From Serinus canaria (Eukaryota > Chordata > Aves > Passeriformes > Fringillidae), in NCBI RefSeq assembly GCF_022539315.1, contig NC_066315.1:20125649-20189648 (forward strand): 64,000 nt of DNA. Direction: 5' to 3'. Shown one piece after another: positions 1 through 12,288 of the stretch (its first letter is position 1; each line of letters starts with the position of its first letter). A program made the position numbers and the translations under genes. The notes under the pieces were generated by a model that saw nothing but the letters and a program-made list of their open reading frames with translations, did no database searches and had not been told where the DNA came from.

Positions 1-1042
1 TGATATCTGTAATGCTGCAGCATGAGATATATTCAATTTTAAATGACACTACGAAAGGTCAGAACTACTCCCCTAGCTTGTCAAGGCTGGCAAGATTGAT
101 AATTGTTTTAGGCAAACTTAGCATCCATGTCATGTGTATTGGACTAAATATAAAATTCAGAGAGCAGAGGGAACAAACATATATTTAGAAATTAAAAATG
201 GAATTTCATTTTCCAGACCAACAGTTCTGTATCCAAAAATACAATTCTGTAAAAATTAACCATTTCACTGTCATCTGATTTTTCTTACAATTTATGTGTA
301 ATTTGCACACAGTTCCATGGAAAGTGAAAGCATCATTAAACTTCTTACTGGTCTACCCTTTATAGTAGAATTTCTTTAGAACTGTAGGGGTTTTTTTTTC
401 TGTAGCACTTTGAAATCCAAAGTGATTTTAGCAAGTATACAGAAAAATTAGTAATTGTGCATTGTCCTCTTCCTAAATATGCTAAATAACTGATTAACAC
501 TGGCCTCAGCTTAATAAATCTTCCTTTTAATTCAATGAGATTGATAGCATAAATTCAATATTCATAAACAAAGTTTCTTTTGTTTTAACTTATTTAACTG
601 CAGAATTTAGAAGATGCAGAACACATTTGCACTGTAGTCAAAGCCAGTTTTCTTCTTATCAGAGCCAAAGTCAACACAACTGACAAATTATTCTCTATAG
701 GCATCCTTGAATAAGTGATTTAGTACTCCATATGTACTCACTGCAGCTTAACTGAGATGGAACCAACTAATAGCCATGCTTTTGTTTATTCACTGTGTTG
801 AGAAACTTCATGAGACATTAAAGAGTGAAGGACAAAACCAGAATTATGGAAGCACAAATTTTTCATGCATGTGTGTCCTTAAGCTTAGATATCCCTTGGC
901 TGACACAAGAATACAAGAATAAAAAAGTCTATAACATTTAGGGTCACTGGGAGAATCTGTTCCGGATATTAAAATTACATGCAAAAAACTTATCCCTGGA
1001 GAATTTCTGAAAAGACAAAAAGAGGAATCCATTAGGCACAGA

Positions 1043-1064
1043 TACACACACACTCACACACACA
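1043..1064. repeat. CA dinucleotide microsatellite
   Basis: About ten CA units are interrupted once by CT. Confidence 0.9.
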
Positions 1065-4000
1065 TGCTGCTGGCCAGTCCATGCTGCAGAATACATATTA
1101 GGAAAAAAATACACAGATACTGGCAGGGCATGGTAACTTCAGTACAACCACATCCATCTCTGTGCTAGTCTAATGCCAAAATGACAAGAGATAAAACATG
1201 CATATTCAAAGGGATCTAACTCTGACTGCTGAGCAGAAAAAAAGGACAAACTTATTTCACTAAGTATCTATGCAATTTAAAATTTTTAAATGCTTTGGCT
1301 TTACTTAAATGAATAAAAAAACATTCTCCTGTAGTAATTATGGATGCAGTACCTTTGCCATTAAAGATTCATATGTATTATGCTTCTCTAATAAAAACTG
1401 ATATTTTAGAAACTACACCTAGAAATATTTTCTTTTTCCCTAAATATGTTGATAGATATCACAAAAACAGATTACCCAAATATGGCACACTTTTGTCATC
1501 AGAAAAACATTATCATTTACTCCAAAAAGCTATTGTACTTCCACCATGAATAATATTACATCCTGAACTTTTTTTTTATAACTTAGAACATATTGTAGGA
1601 AATTCTAATGTTTCTTTACTCTGTAACTGGCAATTCCTGGGCAGTAACAATTATGAAGAACTATCCCTTGTGCAATAAACACAGGGACACAGAGCTGTGT
1701 TTCAGCATTGATCATGAAGAGAGAAAGAATTACAGAAACCAGCTATAGCAGCTTCTCTAAAATATGTCCCAAATGCACACCCATTTGTGTCTTGCATTTA
1801 CAGAATGCTTTGCTCAATTATTACTGAAGCAGTGATGATTTCTTAGCTTCTCTTATCTGATTTTCAATCACCATCCCTGACTAATATAGCTAACCTATCT
1901 GAAGACTTCTGCAGTCGCAATAAAAATAATTCAAATAAACCATAGAGAGAACAAAAAGCACCTAAAAAACTTAAACAATAATACTGATGTTGACTGCCTT
2001 CCTCCTTTTTTTTTCTTCCTATGATAATTTATCCTGTGTATATTCTTTAATGGTCAAAAAGAAAAAAAGAACTAAAAAACCCCCTAATTTTATATTCAAC
2101 AGATGAATCCATCATGTTCACATATCTGGAATAATGCTTCCCTGTAATATCTTTCTGCTTTCTTGCCAACTTTCAATAACACCTTTGAGTACTTTTTATC
2201 ACTTTCAGCAGGATTTCCAGAAGATGCCAACTGCAGCATGGAACTCAGCTTCACGGAGATTACAACTGAAGGCACAGTATTTGTCAAAAATTTAAATGTG
2301 AGTTCAGGTGAATTAATTTTTATGCACAAAATATGGTGTATTAAATTTCATTGTCCATTTTTAAATGTGGGGTTTTTTTTATTATTTGCTTTATATATGA
2401 CTAGACCATGTCCTGAAGTAGGCCAAGAGTAGATCACTGGACAGTGATGTTTACAATCTGATTATCAGAACTGCTGGCAGCCACTCTGTAAGCAACTGAA
2501 GTGTCATGTTTTGATGATCAGTGAGGCAATTTAATAATAACACAATATTTATTAATTCTTGCAATCTAGCTCTAGTGCCATCAAATGCCAGTTATGAAAC
2601 CTCTGTAAGGTACGACAGCTTTTAATTCAATTTCCTTGCATGATAATGAGATACCCCTCTGAACCACAAGAAGGAGAAATATTTAATAAAATTTTCCAGG
2701 CAAAACAAGATTCTTGTGGCTATATTTTGAAGGATCAGTACCAAAAAATATATATTTTCTGTTTAAATCAACTATACAAATAAAAGCTGACTCTCCAACA
2801 AATTATTGCTAATAGCAGAAATAATAAAAATGCATAAAATGTCATGTAATACTGTACCAAATATCACAGTTTTGCTTGCTAGACACTATACAGACAGAAA
2901 TTATACAATTCTGGCCCTAAAGTTAAAATAATTCCTGGCATTTCTTCAGAGAAATACATTAAATCAAAGGTCATGCAACAATTAAAACCATTTGGACATT
3001 AATGGAGAACAGAATGTTGGGGGGCACAGGTAACCCAGTTCCCACGCCATTAAGAAAAGCAGTCTTCACAAACAATAAAATATTCCAATCATCTGCTTTC
3101 ATAGCAGTTTCCTTAGCAGTTCCTGGTAAGTCAAACCTACAACACTGGTTTTGTATATACTCATACTGAACATTTGAGCCTCACAGTAAAAAGCTCCATG
3201 TCCCAGCATCTTAATCTTAAATTTCCCCTTTATATAACCATAACAAATTTCCTGTTATGTCAGACTTCAGAAACATTATTAGAAAGTTTACTTGAACACT
3301 GCTTGGACACCAGCAAAATATTTATAACAAATAATCTTGGGAGAGCAAATTCAATGAGCAAATCACTTAAAGGGAGCATGCAACATGAGTTAATGTCCAT
3401 ATTTATATAGAAGGCATTATTATTTAGAAGATATTATTTTAAAAAAAATCAACAGACATTATCACAGAAAAAGCCAAGCTTGGAAACTTTTTTAAAATTT
3501 CCTCTAAAATATGCATAGATAGCATACTAGATAGCTGAAGACTATCTAGTTTTTTTATCTGTTTCTTCTTTATGTACCAGTTTAGAATATTTCTGTTATA
3601 GTGTTTTTAAGAAATAAAATAATAGTTTGATAAAAATATCAAATACAGAAACACACATTCATTAAATGGCATTATTCAAAACTGAACCACTGCCATAAAA
3701 AAAATTCCATACAAATTATTATCTTCTCATTGCCATTCCCATTTTGCATTTTACAGTCTGGTGGCTTTCTGCACAGCTGAGGCTGGGCTCCAAAATGGTG
3801 AGCAACAACACAATGCCATCCTGATCTGTTTCCCCATGGCAAGCAACAGCAAGAACGACTCCACACTACTGCTCTGGCCAGCCACATGGAACTATCTGCA
3901 GAAATCTGTATCTCTCCCTAGTATCACATGAATAACACATTAGCTGCTTAACTGTGTAGGATTTATCTTTGAAAATATAGGCTTAGCTCTCAAACAGCAC

Positions 4001-5189
4001 TCTAACCAGTTTTGTCTTATGCTACCCAAATAAACAAAACACTAGGTTTCTTCTGCTGTTCTAAAATATTTGCTTGGTGCTTCTAGCTATGACTACCTCC
4101 CGTTAGAACTTTTCATAGGAAAAAAAAAAAGGGATTTTACAATTATTTTCCTAACTTAAACAAAAATATTTTTTCAGATTTGTGTGTTCAGTACACTGAC
4201 AACAAATTTTGACAAAAAAATCAAAGTACAAATGACTACATTTTACTCTAAATATGTAGCCCAGACCCATGACACATTTAATATGTAAATCCAAGGATGG
4301 TAAATGGGCTCAGAGCAGTTCAGTGGAGCTAACTGCAGCCTAAACCAGGAAATCCTACACTGGTCTGTCTTCAGCCCCTGGGCATTTCCATATCCCAACC
4401 AGTGCATCAGCCATTGTCCTAGATTCCCTAAGCTTCTTCATGCACCAGATTCCTGTTCTGGGCAGCACCACAGCGCTCCCTGCTTACACCAGTGTCCTCT
4501 CCTGCCTCTACCTCAGCTTCAGGTGACAGCAGGTGTCTTGAACCTACACATGTGCTTGTTGCCCCATGACAAGCTTCACATCCACTGTCCATGTCACCAC
4601 TGCCATGAAGAGAGGGCAAAGATCAGATTTTACCCATCTGCACTGTGGAACCATCCCCTTCTGTCTGCTACCCAGACCCTCCTCTGTTTTTCACAAATTC
4701 AGCATAAAATTAACATTTTTCAGATCTCCACTGCACTGCCAAATTTGATGGAACAGACAATGATTTTGCAGAAAAATGGTCACTTCACTGGTAGGTTAAT
4801 CTGAAAAACTAGGATGCAATAAACATTGGAGATGACGCAATTATGTGGAAACTTGGCCTGACTAAATTAACTCAAGCCAAGCATACAGATCTATTTAAAG
4901 GGTGAACTAGGTAATACTTGAGTACTTTGGAAAGGAGCAAACTAGAAAGGATCATGAACAATACTGGTTTCACAAAAAGACTTTTTCTAAGCAGGTCTGT
5001 AGTTTAGAAGTCAACATGATTCCGAACCTACAAAGAAATGTAAAGAGAGAGCAAGTAGGTGGTGTTATGGCTATTAGCAAGATTAAGTGATAATGTGTGC
5101 AGGACAAACATCCACGCATCTTTTAGGCTGCTGATGAAAACTATAAAATTTTAGAGGAGTTCCAGAAAAATTACTTCAGGCATGTTAAG

Positions 5190-5400
5190 GCAGTTGAGTG
5201 TTTATTGCAGTAAGAAAGTTAAAGAGGTGATTTGAACAAGGATTACACGTAAGCTGAAGCAGGAAGGGCTTACAACAGTAAACAGGTCTTTAACCTAGCA
5301 GAAAATGTCAAAACGAAAGCAAAGGATTAGAAACTGAATCTAGACAAATTAGGTGAGACTAACAGCCTTTTGGACAGTCATTAAGAACAAATTTAGATGG
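5190..5400 (+). mobile_element. Possible very old CR1 fragment
   Basis: Stretches such as CAGGTCTTTAACCTAGCAGA and AACTGAATCTAGACAAATTA resemble the 3' part of the older CR1 groups shared by birds, crocodilians and turtles. Divergence is high and the ends are indistinct. The match is from memory of the family pattern only. Confidence 0.45.
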
Positions 5401-6247
5401 CACAGCTTCAAAAAATGAGGGGAGGGCACCAAAGTGGGTGAGAGGGTTTTTTAAGCATTAAAATTAGGAGAAGAAATTTGTGATGATCATCATTAACCAC
5501 ATAAATACTGAAGTGTAATAAAACACTTTCGATATGCTTAAGTAATTCAGATAATGTAAGGTCTAAATAAAGTAACTGGAGACACAAACAATAAACCTGA
5601 TTCACAATGCTCTGATTTCAGAAAAAGCCTTTTGTAAATTGATCTCAACCTCATGGTTTATTCTCTTAAAATCTTGGTGGTTTATGACACCTTTTAATTT
5701 TCATCTAGCTTCTGAAATCCTGCATATAACTTGAATTTGTGTTTTGGATCATTTGGCATTTAATGTGCCATTTTCCACCCCTTGGTTTGCTGAGGGGAGG
5801 TTGCTGGGCCCCTCTGAAACTAATCTGCTGTTCTCTGTTTCACAATTCAGGGTCCCCTGAGTCACCATTTATATTTGCCTGAATTATGGCTACTCATTAT
5901 GAGCAATGATTCATTGCTGAATCTCCAGCTGCTCACACAGGCTTCACAGTGGCCTTGGTAGACTGTGACTGTGGAGGGCTTTAGCACTGTAAGGTAAATC
6001 CTGTAGCACACTTGCTTCACCTCTTTAAACATCACCTTTTACTGACCATGGCAGGGACAGCTTGTAAGAAGCAGCTGTTTCCTGATGGAATATTCACCTT
6101 CAAAACGAATGGCTTACCTCAAGTTCAGACATGCAAAGTAATAAACTGCAGGCCAGCATGAGGACCCAAATAATTTCCTGTTACTGGCTTGAGATTCAGG
6201 ATGATACATTTATAAAGCAGGACTCACCCAGGCACCAATCATAATGA

Positions 6248-6935
6248 AATCATAGAATGGCCTGGGCTGAAAGGGACCTTAGAGATCACCCAGTTCCTAC
6301 TCCCCTGCTGTGACTGGGGACACTTTCCACTAGACCAAGTTGCTCAGAGCCCCATCCAACCTGGTCTTGGACACTTAGGGATGGGGCAACCACAGATTCT
6401 CTGGGCAACCTGTGCCAGGGCCTCACCACCCTCACAGTAAATTATAGAATAAATTATAGTCATTTTAGAGGGGTGGGCAGAATCACCTCCCTCAAATTAC
6501 TGCTCACATCTCTTTTGGTTCAGCCCAGGACACGTTTGGCTTTCTGGGCACACAGCTGGATCACGTCCCACCTTTCATGACACCAACACTCCAAGTCCTT
6601 CTAAGCACAGCTGCTCTTGATCTCTTCATACCCAGCCTGTGTTGATACTGGAGGTTGCCATAACCCACGTAAAGCACCTTGTATATGATCTTGTTAAAAC
6701 TCTTTAAGATTCCTATGGGCCACTTTTCGAGATTGTCCAGGTCCCTCTGGATGGCATCCTGTCCTTCAGGTGTGTCAGCTGCACCACTCAGCTTGGTGTC
6801 ACTGGCAAACCTCCTGAGGATTCACTCAATCCCTTCATCTGTCATTGATGAAGACAGTAAACAACACTGGTCCCAGTCACACAGGTCATTACACCACGTC
6901 CAAGTGAACCCTGTTACAATCAGCTGGAGTAGTAT
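6248..6935 (-). mobile_element. CR1 LINE 3' fragment with internal deletion
   Basis: Read on the plus strand it begins TCATAGAATGGCCTGGGCTG, the reverse complement of a CR1 3' end, and continues through AGACCAAGTTGCTCAGAGCC and CTCACCACCCTCACAGTAAA. After about 6446 it jumps to a more 5' part of the element (AGAATCACCTCCCTC), so a few hundred bases of the usual sequence are missing. It then continues through GGTCCCTCTGGATGGCATCC and CAGCTTGGTGTCACTGGCAA. It is heavily mutated and non-coding. Confidence 0.92.
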
Positions 6936-9326
6936 TCGCTAATCCAGACTAGAAAAAAGCTGTTGAGATTTTTGGCTTGTTTCAACTACAATTAAAGCAA
7001 TTAATGGAAAACTCACAAAGCATTAGGAAGTCTGACCTGTAAATAAATTCACAAATTATTCAAAGTTTATACACAAATCCCCCTAAGGGAATTGCAAATT
7101 TTGACAAGCAAGATGCTGCTGAGAAGAGCAAACACAAATCAGACTGCTTCAGATGCATGACATCCACCACTACTAATTCCTCCAAGTTTATTATCTCTCT
7201 AAATTGCTCCTGATCACAAACAGAAACAAGAGCTTCACATTCTTTGGGAAGGAGCAACATCCATTCACAATGTATTCTGAATACATGTGAAGATGACACA
7301 CAGCTGCACTCCCTGAAGAAGGCATGATATAACAAATGTTGGGAATAAACCTATGTTGCAGATTCCAGGTCCTTTTAAGGATGCTTCCTGACTGCATCCA
7401 AAGAAAGTATGAACAGCAGAAACTGCGTAATAAATACATAGATTATGCCAAGGAGCCCATCTGAATCAAACTTAGTTTCTTTAGGTGAGATCTATTAGAC
7501 TGACCTGGAGCAATCAAGGAAGTTGTTCTCATGGAGAGAAGGAGCAGAGCAAACAGTGCAGAATGGGAAACCACAAGAGGCTATGCAGAAGAATACCTTG
7601 ACAGTAATAAACCCCAAATACTTGGCTGAGCATTTCACTGGTTCTTAATTAAGCACATGCACACTTTGCAGGAAACCATATCGGAAACAATCTCCCGCTC
7701 ATTCAGGCTGGGCTCCCCGAACTGAACTTTATTCTGCTATTATTAGGGGCAGTCATTTGCCACTAAGGATTCCCCATTCATAGGCTAAGACTGGTAAGAA
7801 ATGGTGGCTTTTCATGGGTATGATGATGTTGGCTGGCCACTGCCCAGCCAGGATTGCTTCTAGAGAAAAGGAACCAGAATTTCCTAGTCCATTACACTGG
7901 CATTTCTCGCAAGCACTACTGGCACTTGAAAGAGAGAATAGTGGAATATCTGAGTCATACGAAATGATGCCAGAAATGAAAAGGAGGGAGAGAGACAAAG
8001 AAACAGAAAGAAAAAGACACTCAAGATCCATAAATCTACCAGAAGTCCCTGAATATAAAGGCTGGGGAATGAATAGCATTCATACTGCTTTGTTAGAAAA
8101 CAAACTGTATTTAGTTTAGGCATCTCATGAAGCTGCAGGTTCTAACTTCTGTTTACTTTCTGTCACCAGGCAGAATCTGCTGTATCTCAAGTTGAAAAGT
8201 TCATAAACTAAACATTATTTTAAAAGTTCAAGAACTACACACACATCATTATATAATGCAAGTGCTTAGTATCCAGAATACACTGAAAGTTTGCCTCTTG
8301 ACAGTCCTAAAAAGGCAGAAATATTTTTAAAAGCATTGATTTATCATCTTGTATCCTTACTAACAATAGCTTTCTTTATTTCTTCATAAATGGTTTATTG
8401 CTTTCATTTACCTCACATCAAAACACTAATGGAAATCATTCTAAACTTATTTATATCTAGTTCAAAGCATTACGATGAAGAAACTTCCAAACAGAGAACA
8501 TATTTTCTAATGAAGTCCATCTTTTTTTTAGCTAACTAAATGTTCAGAGACCTTAAAGAATATTGGGATGTACTTTAGCTGAGTTTTAAAAACAATAAAA
8601 AGACCTTCTGAATATAAGCAAAGAACTCCTGTACATGTGCCAAGACTTTTTCAACTCTATCAACATGATTAATTGTTTCATTTTGAAAGGGGCCATGTAC
8701 ACATACAACCCTGAAACACATGAGGTTCTGCACATGAAGTCAGCAACAGTAAAAAGAACTCAGGAGACATTACAGAACTAAACAGCAAGAACTGTTCCCA
8801 GCTATTAAACAAAGAAAAGGGGAGGGTTGTGCCAAAGTGGTGCTTTCACAGAGCTGTATATCTGTGCTCTAAAAATGTATGTTCAGAAGCATCAGAGAAA
8901 AGCAATAAACTATGCCAAGATTAAATCTCGAAGTTTTGAAAATAACCCTTGTCTTTTAGTGACTCCATATTTGAAGATGCCCAGTGGGACTCATTTCCTC
9001 TTAATTTGGCATTAAAAACCAGCGCCAAGAATAAAGGACACATCATCACAACTGCTCATTAATCAATCATATCTTACATTCAGCTGCTCTGAATGCTACC
9101 TGGATAAAGAGATATAAAAGATGCACTGTAAAGTGCAACTTCAGGATTCCCTCACACTTTTTTTTTCATTTAGTAAATAAGGAAGTTATTTGACCAATAG
9201 GAAAATCATTAAAGGCTAAGATTTAGAGTCTGTTCATACCAAGAAATCATTCTTAGAAGTAGAAAGAAAGCCCTGTTTCAGAAGCATTTGTTCCTCAAAA
9301 TTTTAGTGCCCAAGTTTTTGCACATC

Positions 9327-9934
9327 TGCTGGTTTCAATTGGGGTAGAGTAGATTTTCTTCACAGTTGGCTGTGTTTTGGATTTGTGCTGAACACAGGGT
9401 TGATAATATAGAGATGTTTATGTCACTGAGCAGAGTTTACACCGAGCCAAGGCCTTTTCTGCTTTTCATACTGCCATGGTGGCAAGGGAGATGAGGGTCC
9501 ATGAGAGGCTCAAGGAAAGACAGCTGGGACGGGTGACCCAAAGGGACCAAAAGGATATCCCAGACCCTAATAAATCATGCTCAGTATATAAAGTTTGGGG
9601 AAGAAGGAGGAAGTGGGGGGGGGGACATTTGGATTGATGGTGTCTGCCTTCCCAAGTCCCCATCCCCCAGTGCTGGGGTCCTGCTCTCCTGGAGATGGCT
9701 GAACACCTGCCTGCCCATGGGAATCAGTGAATTCATTCCTTGTTTTTCTTTGCTTGTGCATGTGGCTTTTGCTTTTCCTTTACCTAAAAAACTGATTTTA
9801 CCTCACCTCACAAGTTTTCTACCTTTTTCCCTTGTGATTCCTTCCCCAATCCCACTGCTGGGGGAGCGAGGAGCAGCTGTGTGGAACTGCATTGCTGTCA
9901 ACTGCGACAGCATGTCACACTGGTTAAGGTGACA
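9327..9934 (+). mobile_element. Solo LTR of an endogenous retrovirus, avian type
   Basis: The block begins TGCTGGTTTCAA and ends near GTGACA, giving the TG...CA ends of an LTR. Its course matches a family I know from bird genomes: TTTTGGATTTGTGCTGA, then GGCCTTTTCTGCTTTTCATA, a TATA-like TATATAAAG near 9585, a purine-rich GGAAGAAGGAGGAAGTGGGG stretch, GGCTGAACACCTGCCTGCCC, and a T/C-rich tail. No internal retroviral genes flank it on either side, so it is most likely a solo LTR left by recombination. It lies antisense to CACNB2, the usual surviving orientation inside introns. The exact family name and the target-site duplication could not be settled. Confidence 0.8.
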
Positions 9935-11313
9935 ACCATCTCACCCTGACCATTTGCCCTAAGACTCAACAAGAAAGACTCAACCTTCAACAAGAAAGAA
10001 GAAAACCCTCATCAGCAGAAGCTCATATTTTGCAGCACAGTCAGGCACTCTGTAAAAAATGTTTTCAGATTCATTAATTGTTGTGAGACATTTAATAATT
10101 TTCATGTTGTATTATTAACTGTACTTTCATCCAGAAACAAGAGTCATCTTTTCATTCTGTCAAGGAATTCTTCCTAACATTTCTTGATTTAGGAGTTTTT
10201 CAAAAGAACAATACTGCAGATAAAAGCAGTCAATCTGTTAGCTAGACTTTTAGCAACAATATGATATTTTTAATAAAAGTTTCTTTGAGATAGGCTTCTC
10301 AAGTTCAAGATAGGACTGCTGGTTAAAATTTCAGATTTAAAAAAACTCAAAGCACTTATCACAAAACAAATATTTAACGAACAGAAAGACACCCGTTCAG
10401 AATGTAGATAGCAGGCTGAGATCCAGCTTCTGGTAGATCTGGACTACTGATTTGGAGGAAAATACTTGCTGGGTAGGACACCCACCTGGCACTTAAGAGC
10501 TGTTACAAATGCCTGCTGCACTGAGAGCTGAACAGTTCATACAAATGGGGAAATTTTATAGAGAAACATTAAGATGAGAAAATTTCTGGGCAAGAACCCA
10601 GTCCAGAATTTTGGACATCTGCTGCCTGAAGCACAAAAAAGCAAGGATTTGTGTTGCAGTGAAAGGTCAGATCACCAGGACCAGTCATCAAAGCCTGTCT
10701 CCTATTCCTGAGATCTTTTCTTCACTTGTTTAGAGCAACACTTAAAACTTAAGTTTGTTCCAATGAAGAAAACCTATTTTACACCTGCTCTACTTGAAGC
10801 CCTCAATATTAATGTTTCTCCATGAACTGTGATATCAATTAGAATGCAATTTTCTGCAGAGGAACCAATATTAAAAATACCACAGATAGGAACAATCATC
10901 TTTCTAGTCTCACTCTCAACTGAGGCCCATAATTTCAACTGCACACAAAAGTTCTTCTCATATTAGGATAGCTTCAATTTATCCATTATAGATTGTGCCC
11001 AGCATTACACCTGTAAGTTGGCTATGTAGGTCAGCTTGCAACAGATACTCTCATGCCACTCAACCCCCCTGAAGATGACAGTGGCATACATTAACTTTTG
11101 CCTAGTCAAAGCAAAAAGGATTCCCATGATCTGCACCACCTTTTCGGGGCTTGACAGTCACAAGCTCTAGAAATGACAGGCTGAATCCATAAAACCCAAA
11201 CAAGCCTTCTCAAGTATAACTGAAAAACAGTATGCTTATAATTGCTAACAAATACATTACTGCAACTGTAAAAATGCCCCAGACCTTAACCTACAGTTAT
11301 CCCTTTGTTGTAC

Positions 11314-11529
11314 CTGTCCACTCCCAGGTTTAGGGTCCTGAGTTGCTTCAGAAGGAGCAGATTCCTGCAAATCCTCAGGTTTAACATCTTGAATTTCTTC
11401 CACAGGAGTTGTTTCCAGCTCATCCTTGGGTCTAAGATTTTGAGTGTCCTCTACAAGATCTGAAATATTTGATTCCTGCAGTCTGTCCAGCACTGGGCCC
11501 CCTGTCTCACCTCCAAAAGCCGATTCCAT
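11314..11529 (-). CDS. Candidate alternative exon with acidic 17-codon repeats
   Basis: I do not recognise this as a known protein. The frame starts at an ATG with G at -3 and +4 and runs 72 codons to a CAG followed by a GTACAA donor, ending in phase 0. That is the same phase as the exit of CACNB2 exon 2, so it could join to the next CACNB2 exon. The peptide is acidic and has three degenerate 17-codon units, beginning EDTQNLRPKD (11401-11451), EEIQDVKPED (11350-11400) and EATQDPKPG (11314-11349, truncated). Several differences between units are synonymous (GAG/GAA, CAA/CAG, CCC/CCT), which suggests selection on the frame. The frame is also open upstream to a weak CACCAG acceptor at 11578-11580, which would give an 88-codon symmetric cassette exon. 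No promoter is evident. It could instead be a chance frame or part of another transcript. Confidence 0.35.
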
Positions 11530-12054
11530 CGCCCACCTTGGTGTGGAGCAGGACAGAGCGCTCCTTGCAGACGGAGCCTGGTGATGATAACATCAGCTCT
11601 GGCCGGGAATGGTTACAGACACCTGAACCTGCTCCCAGCCAGGGAATGAAACAGGAAACACATCTGTTTAAAAACAGTCCTATTGTAAAATCACCATTCT
11701 GAGCAATCTTCTACTCATGAGCTGCATCTATTAAAGAACAGATTTCATTTTACTTGAAAGAATTATCTTAGAAGTGACTTATGGGCAAAAGATAGCACAG
11801 AGGGTCCTCTGAAAAGAGAGTTCTAGGAATTGTAGGGGTGAGACAGAGCCAAAACTGATACAAATTACTCTGGATTACTGAGCTTCAGTTCATTGTTACT
11901 AGTGTAGTCCAGGCAGTTTTTTTTGAGGCTTCCAGTAATCATCCCTAGAGTTGAAAGTAACTCCAAAATGGGGACAGGAACAGGCATGGAAAGAAATTTC
12001 TACCACTGTGCAAGCATCCTCAAGAACACAGAGAGGAGATAGGAAGGAAACTAC

Positions 12055-12288
12055 CCTCAGACTAGATGCAAGGAATACACTTTTGTGATGAGGGCAGTGG
12101 GATGCTGGAAGAAGTTGCCCAGAGAGGTGGCAGATACCCCATACCAGGAAACATTCAAAGCCTGGATAGATACAAGCTGGACATGACTCTCAGCAGCCTG
12201 ATCCATTTGAAGATGTCCCTGCTTATTGGGATACCACTAGATCACTTTCAAATGTTCCTTCCAACCCAAACTATCATATGATCTATGA
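12055..12288 (+). mobile_element. CR1 LINE 3' end
   Basis: The sequence includes GAAGTTGCCCAGAGAGGTGG, AGATGTCCCTGCTTATTGGG and CCTTCCAACCCAAACTATCA, ending in ATCATATGATCTATGA. These are the usual 3' landmarks of avian CR1 in the sense direction. Only the last 230 bases or so are present, the typical 5'-truncated insertion. It is antisense to CACNB2. Confidence 0.92.

Noticed and set aside
4304..4804. 166-codon plus-strand open frame rich in His, Cys and Pro
   Set aside because: No recognisable family, no splice or promoter context, and a composition consistent with a chance frame in slightly GC-richer intronic DNA.
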